Positions 33,082 through 41,392 of a DNA stretch of 64,000 nucleotides are shown piece by piece. The notes below the pieces were generated by a model. That model ran no database searches. It was not told where the DNA came from and was given only the letters and a program-made list of their open reading frames with translations. Made by a program: the position numbers and the translations under genes. Each line of letters begins with the position of its first letter. The first letter of the stretch is position 1. Origin of the DNA: Tethya wilhelma (lineage: Eukaryota > Porifera > Demospongiae > Tethyida > Tethyidae); contig CAXIPT010000005.1 of NCBI GenBank assembly GCA_964030475.1, forward strand, positions 5,837,087 through 5,901,086, given 5' to 3'.

Positions 33082-35718
33082 AAAACGACTACTATAACCC
33101 TTTCGGCGTGTTTCACACGCCGAGGGTTAATCATAGCATAGACATAGTTATACTTCTGTTTTGACTGTATATTGTGCAATAATAACGCATTATAGGTTGA
33201 ATTCATGAATGTGTCACATGCATGGTTCTCGTGAGATGTAAATAATCATTGAAGATGAATTCACTTGACACGTACATTCTACTTGGATACACAAAGTTAG
33301 TGTAAACAGAGATCTAGATCTGTACACATGAGTTAGGTGGAACATACCTCTCGGGGAAGGGTGTATTCAATAGGATCAAGCAAAACAGAATTAGGACCTA
33401 CAGCTGCATAGTATCCATCTGCATCACTTCGCTAATGTATGGTGAACAAACATGCATGTATAACAATAAGATCATATGCAGCACACTCAGTGAAGAATTT
33501 TAACCATTTCATCAATAGCCATAATACATTTTTTATAGTATATATAATACACATGTATATGGGAAATAAATCAGTCTTAGATGTCTTTGCACTGAAGAGA
33601 TCTGCAAGTTTTACTATTAACTTTGCTTTTTTGAATCCAAGTTTGTCTGCTTGATCAAACTAACATATGCATGATGATATTACAGGAGGCTACTAGGATC
33701 CCACTATCAAAACATAATATTTTCACGAAGGGTGCATGGTTTGAGGACATGTTCACTTACTTTGAAGATCTGTACAGGTTTCTTCCTTTCACTATTAGGA
33801 GATGGATTTTGAGGAAGATCATATGTTTCGATTTCTTCATACACAGTACCCAACGTCATGCATGGTGATGGAACATTAGTTATTGCAATCTGTTCATCCA
33901 CAGCATCATACAGCACATTCTCTGTATGTTTGAGTGCATAAGAATCATTTGGAAAGAAGCTATTGAAATAAAGTTTGACATGCAGGTGTGAAAATGGAAA
34001 CTTACGGATTCCTGCTCCATCATCTTTGCCAGTCAACTTTTTATGAGTGAGTCTACAAAGTTGCCACTTGTAGACAATAACAATAGAGACAACCACAATG
34101 ATGAATGCAATGACAATCATTGCAATGACTACGCCAACAAGTGTCCCAATTGAAACATTTGCACCCTGAGAACCTGGACCATTACTGACAACTGTAGTTA
34201 TTCCCTGTCCATTTGCTTCAGTGCCTGAATGAGCTGTGGATTCAGACTCAGATGTTGATGGTAGGGTGGTAGTTGATGGAGGGGCGGTGGGAACAAACTC
34301 TGCATTAAGTTTAAGTTAAGGATATGATAAGGTGATCGAAGTTAGACACAAAATAAATACCTATATCAGGGTAGAGATGAAGAGCCATGTTTGACCTTGT
34401 TGTCAGTTGAGATGAGGAGAGAAGACGAGATGATGCTTCATTTATAGCCATGGATCTTTGCAGGGAGTATTCAGCACTTGCTCCAGTGGCTATCATTGGA
34501 ATGGGATTCTGGCTTGGGATTGTGACACCAATTACATCATTCTGATTTACTCTGACATAGTCTGCTTCCTGAAGATACACACTCTTGCAGACAATCTTAG
34601 CAACAGTTGACACTGGTTGGAGTTGAAGGGTGTGACTACTTCCAGCAACCAGCTCATACTGAGTATCCATACGCCACACACCTATCACTGCTGTGTATGT
34701 GATTGTTGAACTAGTAGCTTCAGAGGGATAGTAGCAGTAGTGCCAGGCAGTTATGGTGTCGGTACATTGCACAGCTTGATTGGTGTTGAGATATGTTCCA
34801 CTCTCAGTTGATGGTGAGAAGGGAGGTGGGTTACTTCCAGCCGTGCACTGGACTGTGGATGCTAAAACACAGAAGAAAAATTATAACAGTTAATAATTAT
34901 TCCGTAATAATAAGAACAAATCATACCATTTATGTTTGCAGTAAGGAGTAATCCACGTTCAGAACGTACTCTGAAGTCTGAATCTCCAGTATCAACAACA
35001 GTTTGAAGTTGCTGTGTGGTACAGTCCTCATAGTTGTTGGCATCATATTGATACGAATCCTGGTCACTATTTCTGCGCACAATCCTCAATTCTTTGTATG
35101 TACGGGTATCAAAAATGCACGCAGCAACAACATCATTTATTTGAATTTGAAACTGTTCATTTGCTTCAAGAGTTTCTGTAAAGCATCTGACTGAATTTGA
35201 AGTCACATCACGGTTAGTAATTGACACCAGTCTAGCACTATTAGCTACAGGTTGGTAAGTGTTTGAACTGCCACTCCTCCGATAGATGAGAAAATATGCA
35301 CCATATTGTTGGCTGCTGCTATCATCTGAAATAACACCACTATCAAAGTAGTAGCAGTACTGCCATGATGTCACAGTTCCATTACACTGTGCTGGCGCAT
35401 CAAAGTTGAGAAAGATACGACTGTCAGATCTGAATGAGTCTCGAGAACCACTCAATCCTTGTCCATCTTTGCCAAAAGTTGGACAGCTTTGAGAAATTCC
35501 TTTACCTGTGTAAGAAGTGGAAGCCTCATGATATTAATCATTCAGTGCAGCCTCTGAGTCTGACCCACAAATATGGGGGGGACTCTGTGGTAACCAGGTT
35601 GTGGATCATGTTGTGGCTGCACGTTCTATAGCTATCTAGATGTCTAAGTAGAAAACATACCTACTAATATCAGCAAAAAGAGTCCAAGTCCCCAAACAAG
35701 TAGATGACCAGACGCCAT
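23632..35718 (-). CDS. RTK-E: receptor tyrosine kinase with a transposon-filled 7.7-kb intron
   Basis: Ectodomain-side exons: 35718-35661, 35505-34927, 34861-34361, 34299-34006, 33921-33761 and 33431-33348. Kinase-side exons: 25634-25516, 25321-25114, 25013-24946, 24880-24727, 24630-24424, 24203-24118 and 23833-23632. They sum to 2,721 nt in frame, or 906 residues, with the same phases as RTK-B. This is the main evidence that the two halves are one gene. Signal peptide: [19 protein letters not shown]. Two ectodomain modules are followed by a short mucin stalk, a TM helix ([22 protein letters not shown]) and a tail with YDAV, YEEI, YDLP and GYYAAV. The kinase has [27 protein letters not shown] and KWTAPEA; all key residues are present. 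The tail ends [13 protein letters not shown]. Intron 6 (25,635-33,347) holds at least five transposable elements. If the assembly is wrong there, these are parts of two genes. Confidence 0.75.
26271..27391. mobile_element. 1.1-kb nonautonomous TIR element
   Basis: The left end AGTCTACACTAAGACCCGGG and its complement at the right end (27,371-27,391) match over 21 bp with one mismatch. The interior has no convincing coding sequence; a 69-codon open frame at 26,420 looks like chance. It lies inside RTK-E intron 6 and directly abuts the next element. Confidence 0.6.
27500..27760 (+). pseudogene. THAP zinc-finger domain remnant
   Basis: The reading frame gives [20 protein letters not shown] then LFPENPK and a stop. 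After shifts it continues with RSEHFLSGM and then [17 protein letters not shown]. This fits C-x(2-4)-C, FP, and a C/S-x-x-HF block with the DPLxPDYxPSxF tail common in invertebrate THAP proteins. At least two frame changes break it. It is probably the DNA-binding end of a dead transposase. Confidence 0.6.
28105..28649. mobile_element. MITE with ATAGACCTTTTCCACGCG ends
   Basis: The ends at 28,105-28,135 (ATAGACCTTTTCCACGCG) and 28,620-28,649 (complement) are inverted repeats that also share GTAGCG blocks. The interior is noncoding. Another end of the same family runs off the window at 63,928-64,000, including the subterminal stretches GAGATGCATGACGTG and CGCGGGAACAGTAGCG. Confidence 0.75.
29239..29747. 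mobile_element. MITE, second copy of the element at 2-343
   Basis: The arms at 29,239-29,350 and 29,636-29,747 are inverted repeats and match the arms of the first element (shared GAATGGGCAGTGCGGTAAAA and CGGCACATGACTACTTCA). Both carry the same small changes, including an inserted GCAT, so the arms were homogenised within this copy. The centre differs from that of copy 1. Confidence 0.8.
29860..30820. repeat. Repeat-rich stretch in RTK-E intron 6, no gene seen
   Basis: Two direct copies of a segment with CTTTCCAAGGAACACTGA and CAGCAGCAGC lie at about 30,020 and 30,205. A GCGCATGCGC palindrome occurs near 30,643. I see no supported coding sequence. Confidence 0.5.
30824..32341 (-). pseudogene. 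Degraded Helitron replicase/helicase N-terminal region
   Basis: Minus-strand fragments in order read as follows. An Arg/Glu-rich N-terminus ([20 protein letters not shown], 32,341-32,150). A repeated [12 protein letters not shown] segment. [15 protein letters not shown] and [20 protein letters not shown] with [11 protein letters not shown] (31,954-31,610). [20 protein letters not shown] through [11 protein letters not shown] (31,472-31,210). [20 protein letters not shown] with [10 protein letters not shown] (31,021-30,824). These are the DUF6570-like and Helitron_like_N segments I know from animal Helitrons. Frames change between fragments, and the Rep and helicase domains are missing, so it is a dead 5' fragment. 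A roughly 65-bp tandem repeat at 31,905-32,060 lies in the Arg-rich part. Confidence 0.75.
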
Positions 35719-35877
35719 TGGGTGCAACTGTAGAGCTGTCGACTCTAGACTGCCCCTCCCTCTTACTCACGGGACCATTAGGAATTCGACCACTAGCCCC
35801 ACCCACCAGTTGATTATAATTATTGGCAACAGTAACAAAAAACAAACAAACCATAATATTATATTCACAGAGTCATG

Positions 35878-38399
35878 TCATACATAGTCGTAGTCATAGT
35901 CACCATCAGATAAAGTACCACCAGCTGTTGGTTGATAAGCTGGGTTCTGATCAGTACAAAACTTTGCAGTATTGGTCCGTCCATAAGCTGCATTGCTAGC
36001 CATGGGGATGAACTGAGCTTTAGTTGCAGTGTACGATTCATTCAGCTCCATCTCTATCTCCGTTTCTTTGGTGTAATTCTGAACTCTTAGTGTTCCTTCT
36101 TTCTTCCTCTTGAGATAGAAGACGACATATAGTGTCACGAGAGTCACTGTTATTGCAAGCACTACAATAATTCCTGTTGCAACTGTACTCGAAACAATGA
36201 CTGTCACCAGTGAATAGTTGACAATCACCACTTCACCTGCATAATAATAACATTAATTCATAAACAGATCAAATTAATGCTAAAAAATCACCTCAATAAT
36301 TACACTTAGAAATAGTACTATAATGTTATATGGTTGTTGTTGTTGTAATACATCAAATGAGCTGATCAATTGGGGATCATATCAGTGGCAGTCACAATAC
36401 TTCAGTCTTAGAGTATTTATGATTCTGTTGTTGTACACTATTAATGAATCCAGTGGATTTCCAAACTAGAATAACTTACTGCAACATATAAAGATACACT
36501 AGGCATGAAATGCACTACCTTCTGTGATCATGGGTGCTTCTGGTGTTGAGACATTGATGGTAGCACTCTCTCCAGGTACAGTGGTCAGTTCTGTAATAGG
36601 AGCAGCAGTTGTACCTTCGGTGGTAGCAGCAGTCGTTTGTGAAGGGGTAGCTATCTCCAAAGAGTCCATGGTGGTTGGTGTAGCAGTTGCAGGTATAGTG
36701 GTAGCGGCCGCAGTTGGTGGAGAGGTTGTGGGAACAAACTCTGAGATTCACCAAGATAAAGATCCATACATGGAACATCATGATTAAAATTGATCTGGTT
36801 TGAGAATGCCGCCGGAAGTGAATTAATGAGATTCATAACCATACTTTTTCTATGGGCCAAATAGCTAACTTTTGATTGGTAAGGCGTAGAAAGCTGAAAA
36901 AGCAACCAAAAGAACAGGAAGATCGAGTGCTTTCCAATGGTGCTTGAAATTTTGAAATCGGTTGGATATTTAGAAAGTTATTCAAGTTTTTCTACCGGTA
37001 TTCTCAAACCAGATGGACTTTTAATGATTACAAGTGGATATTATGATTAGTTACGATGTTCAACGAGGGTCACTAACAGTAACTCACCTATATCAGGGTA
37101 GAGATGAAGGGCCATGTTTGACCTTGTTGCCAGTTGAGATGAGGAGAGAGATGACGGTTGAATAGTTGCACTAGATTTTTTCAGGGAGTAGTCAGTACTT
37201 GCTCCAGTGGCTATCATTGGAATGGGATTCTGGCTTGGGATTGTGACACCAATTACATCATTCTGATTTACTCTGACATAGTCTGCTTCCTGGAGATACA
37301 CACTCTTACAGACAATCTTAGCAACAGTTGACACTGGTTGGAGTTGAAGGGTGTGACTACTTCCAGCAACCAACTCATACTGAGTATTCATACGCCACAC
37401 ACCTATCACTGCTGTGTATGTGGTTGTTGAACTAGTAGCTGCAGAGGGATAGTAGCAGTAGTGCCAGGCAGTTATGGTGTTGGTACACTGCACTCTTTGA
37501 TTAGTGTTGAGATATGTTCCACTCTCAGTTGATGGTGAGAAGGGAGGTGGGTTACTTCCAGCAGTGCACTGGACTGTGGGTGCTAGAATAGTACTGAATA
37601 AAACAATAATACTCACACTAATATAATCATTACTTACCATCAATGTATGCAGTAAGGAGTAGTCCACGTCCAGAACGAAGTCGAAAATTAGAGTTTGTAG
37701 TGTCAATATTAGTTTGAAGTTGCTGTGTTGTACAGTCCTCATAGTTGATAGCATCATATTGATACGAATCTTGATTACTATTTCTGTGTATGATCCTTAA
37801 TTCTCTGTATGTGCTGGTATCACTGATGCATGCAGCAACAATATCATTCGTTTGAATTTGAAACTGTTCATTTTCTGAAATATTAACCATAAAACATCTG
37901 ACTGAATCAAAACTCAAGCTACCTCTAGTAACAGACACCAGTCTAGTACTATTAGCCACCGGTTGGTAGCTGTCTGAACTGCCACTCCTCCGATAGATGA
38001 GAAAATATGCACCATATTGTTGACTACTGCTGGCGTCAACAATATTATCATCATCACTATCGTAGTAGTAGCAGTACTGCCATGATGTTACAGTTCCATT
38101 ACACTGTGCTGGGGCATCAAAGTTGAAATAAATACGTCTGTCTCCTCTAAAGTCCTGAAAACCACTCAGTGCTGGTCCATCTTTGCCAAACGTTGGACAG
38201 CTTTGTGAAACTCCTTTACCTGTATGTATAATCATAGATAGTAGAGGCTAATGGTTGGTAAATGACTAATTTGGGGGAGTGGCTGCTAATTCAGCAACTA
38301 GCCTCTACAAAATTATTATAGTTATAGATTCTAAGTATCTACTTTAGTACCTAACAATAGTAAACAGAGTTCCAAAACAAGTAGACGATCGGGTGACAT
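35878..38399 (-). CDS. Receptor F: RTK-family ectodomain on a kinase-less TM protein with tyrosine-rich tail
   Basis: Exons 38399-38351, 38219-37638, 37582-37088, 36740-36519 and 36236-35878 total 1,707 nt in frame, or 568 residues. The signal peptide (MSPDRLLVLELCLLLL) and both ectodomain modules ([19 protein letters not shown]) are about as similar to the RTKs as those are to each other. Exon 4 is a Thr-rich stalk that stops before any TM segment. The last exon has unrelated sequence: a TM helix (TGIIVVLAITVTLVTLYVVF), basic KRKK, and a tail of about 80 residues with NYTKE, SYTAT, AAYGRT, PAYQPT and the C-terminus GDYDYDYV followed by a stop. There is no kinase. It lies immediately upstream of RTK-E on the same strand. 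A decoy, co-receptor or adaptor-binding receptor is possible (inference). YV-COOH could fit a PDZ domain. Confidence 0.82.
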
Positions 38400-38513
38400 T
38401 GCAGTCGGAGTTAGACTTGCTTGTCTTGTATGCAGCTCATAGATTCCATAATAATGTAATAGGTCGCGTATTTTAATTATTCGAACAATTAGAGAAATTT
38501 TTCGTCTTAGCCC

Positions 38514-38523
38514 GCGCATGCGC
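38514..38523. promoter_or_regulatory. NRF1-like palindrome upstream of receptor F
   Basis: GCGCATGCGC lies 115 bp upstream of the receptor F start codon, in the 210 bp between that gene and the end of the neighbouring gene. The motif matches the NRF1/P-PAL recognition consensus known in animals. The same palindrome occurs near 22,314 (about 160 bp upstream of RTK-D), 29,129, 30,643 and 56,076, so some copies may belong to repeats. Confidence 0.35.
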
Positions 38524-38608
38524 AAGCGACAGAACGCAGGATTCGCAGCTCAGATGCTGGCGATGTGCAAACTGTTACTTGGTAATACCATAAACGTAAT
38601 ACTCATTT

Positions 38609-39639
38609 CTATGTATCAGGTAAGTCTCGTATAGTGCTTAAGACTTCCTTCACATGAGATAGTGAGGAGAGGAGTCCATGATTGAGGGAGGAGGTCAGCT
38701 CCACAAGATTCCTTGTCAATCCTATCATCCTGTAGAAAGATATATAACACTGATGGTAAAGGATAAGAGAAACAAATACTAAAAAATCAGCTTATTTTTA
38801 CAACACTAGAGTGGGCTCACAACAGAGGAGATAGGACATGAGTGCATCACTATTTGCTGTCCTGCTGGCTCAGTAGTAAAAACACACTATCATCAGTTCT
38901 GAGTTCATATATTAAACAGCCAGCAAGACACACCAAGACACAGTCACCAAGATACATCACTACACATGCCTTTGCAGTCTCTTACCAGGTCTGTAGGTCT
39001 GGAGTTAGTCTTGGAGGATGGCCATTCGGCTGAGGGGAACAGGCTGACTTCACGGCAGAGAACCTTCCTTCAATTTCTTTCTTGTACTCTGCAAACTGCG
39101 ACACTTGACCCACACATTGCTGTATCCATAACATGTGTGCATTATTACATGTATCAGTATCAATATGAGTGTATGTACATGTGCGAAGTAGGGTACCATA
39201 ATCATAGATAATATAGACTATGTGACCTCCTGTATCATGTGACATTTTGCAAATTTCCTGCATGTGCATTGCAAAACAAGGGTTGTTTGTGAAATCCTGG
39301 GCACTTCCAATCCCGGTCACATAGTCTATATTATCTACGCCATAATACACATACACACATACAGTACATCGCTGTGCTAACTCACATAGAGGAGTGCCAG
39401 CTGGTGTGCTATGTACTTGTGAGAGGGGGAGGTAAGGATGTCTGTGTTCAACTGCTGTGCCATGGTCAGCACCCTGTTGAGAGAGGAGAGGTGAGTGAAA
39501 TACCCTGAGGGAAGAAGAGGAGAATGGACCATGTACGATCATGATGCTGGAGGCAGTACAAGTACGTTATATTAATTTATGAGAACAGCGCTAAATTATT
39601 GCCAAATTTATAATCACAAACTTGGCCAGTTGTGATCAT

Positions 39640-39697
<58 letters not shown>

Positions 39698-39813
39698 CGT
39701 ACCATCCACTATGGGACTAGCAACGTTGAGGTCTCCATCAGGCTCTGCTATGTAGAGCTCAACACGAGGAAAGAGATAATTGAAACCAGTTTCTCTCAAA
39801 TAGCTCTAGAAAG

Positions 39814-39851
<38 letters not shown>

Positions 39852-39852
39852 N

Positions 39853-39914
<62 letters not shown>

Positions 39915-40904
39915 AATAGTAAACTTGTTTCAGTCATAACACAATAAGCAATTTCTCGGTAGTATAGTGGTAAGTATCTCCGCCTGTCACGCGGAAGACC
40001 CGGGTTCGATTCCCGGCCGGGGAGACAAGTTTTTTTCTTTTTCATTAGAACAAGCACCATGGGACACTAAAGAGTGGCTATTGAGTAACTGTCATTAAAT
40101 TTCTTCATAAGCAGACATGTCTGCAGCATCTGTTTTACCATCCCTCACAATGGCATTACCTCAACATCATCCTGGAGCCCAGCTTTTGACAGCAGTTCTT
40201 GCATCTGTTTCGTTATCGCAGCTGCTTTGGATGTGAAGGTCTTGGCAAAGGACACTCGGGTGCTACGATCACTTTTATGGATCTCTTCTTTCTGTGTGTG
40301 GGCAAGAGAATCTTGGTTTGATGTATGCAAATGCAAATGGAGGTACCAAAAGTAGGACATATGCAAAATTGTAGGCCGTGGCTAGAGAGCTGGCTCTGTA
40401 AACCAAAGCTAAATACATTGTAGTCAATTATGCCGGTACTTTAATGCAGCACTAGCAAAATCTGGATACTGTATATTATGTAACTCTGCAATACAAAATC
40501 AATAGGAAAATATACAGACTGCCGGTACTCTGTACACAGCGAAAATTGTATCTGTGAATTTATGGTTGGTGACTGTTGTACTGCTTTGTGATCCTAAATA
40601 ATAGATATATAGTATCTTACTGCTGATCCACTTGTAAGTATTAGGGAGTCCAGTTGGACACACAGTCCTAGGATATCCATAGCAACGTCCTTTGGACCAG
40701 CTCTGGGAGCCCACAAGGGCTCATCCAATTGAGATTGAACTGAAATAATTTGCATCACACACACAATCGGTAGAAATCAATGGATCTCTACAGCTATAAC
40801 CTCCAGTGATCAAACAACCGCTTACCTTGGTAAGAAGGATCATAAGGATGGATAAAACAAAGAGGTTTCGGAGCCAAAGGAAGCACCTTTACTTCTACAG
40901 CCAT
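38609..40904 (-). CDS. Unrecognised 251-residue protein, seven exons
   Basis: Exons 40904-40826, 40739-40621, 40291-40160, 39805-39699, 39473-39386, 39095-38986 and 38729-38609 add to 756 nt with one open frame. The start is MAVEVKVLPLAPKPLCFIHP. Later segments include DEPLWAPRAGPKDVAMDILG, KTFTSKAAAITKQMQELL, FPRVELYIAEPDG, TMAQQLNTDILTSPSHKYIA, FAEYKKEIEGRF and a Leu-rich C-terminus, VKEVLSTIRDLPDT. There is no signal peptide or TM segment; it is mostly helical and likely cytosolic. I do not recognise the family. The donor of exon 4 (GGTAC|GTTGTG) was chosen because it is the one that keeps frame; a stronger-looking GT four bases earlier would introduce a stop. An antisense tRNA gene and (CA)n and (AG)n tracts occupy its introns. 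Confidence 0.65.
39203..39342. mobile_element. 140-bp palindromic element with ATAGACTA(T/C)GTGACC ends
   Basis: AATATAGACTATGTGACC at the left and its exact complement GGTCACATAGTCTATATT at the right flank about 90 bp. It lies in an intron of the 251-aa gene. The 44-bp perfect palindrome at 43,024-43,067 has the same end sequence with no interior. Confidence 0.65.
39641..39913. repeat. (CA)n and (AG)n microsatellites with an N at 39,852
   Basis: (CA)n runs from about 39,641 to 39,696, next to the exon 4 donor of the 251-aa gene, and (GA)n from 39,820 to 39,913. The lone N in the second tract marks an assembly join. The gene's frame continues across it, so this join seems correct. Confidence 0.85.
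39953..40024 (+). tRNA. tRNA-Asp (GTC)
   Basis: This 72-nt gene has the eukaryotic tRNA-Asp pattern: A-box TAGTATAGTGG, anticodon stem around CGCCTGTCACGCG with GTC at 39,986-39,988, and B-box GGTTCGATTCC. The acceptor stem pairs TTCTCGG with CCGGGGA, with two G-T wobbles, and the discriminator is G. No intron and no encoded CCA are present. It lies antisense within intron 3 of the 251-aa protein gene. Confidence 0.93.
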
Positions 40905-41083
40905 GGTAGCTGGACTTTCACCTTGTGACTATTGCTCTGACGACCCTTTACCCACTAACCCGAAAAATAAGACCTTTTGTGTACAACAGAACTATTCTTT
41001 TACAAGACTGTAAAATCAGTGACAAATTTGCATACAACTGTAAAATACATCTACACAATAATTTAATATTAAATAGAGCTATG

Positions 41084-41183
41084 TTAAATTAGGTTCCCTG
41101 GTTTTGTCTCAAGGACACGTTGGAGACAAGTTATAACACGAACTGGATCTCTCATCTCAATGATGTCACCAGCAGAACACATC

Positions 41184-41214
<31 letters not shown>

Positions 41215-41336
41215 GATGAATGACTGTACATTCAACTCTTAACTCTCTTACATGTTCTTCTGGTACTTTTAGCTTCTTGCAAGCTTCGATAAAGGCAGAT
41301 ATATTAACAGTCTGTTTTATTCGTGAAAGTTGCTGA

Positions 41337-41392
<56 letters not shown>

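Noticed and set aside
39632..40060. ORFs rich in HTHTHT, REREREX or SLSLSL around microsatellites here and at 8.7, 51.2, 52.4, 53.6 and 57.6 kb
   Set aside because: They are translations of (CA)n, (GT)n and (GA)n tracts, not genes.
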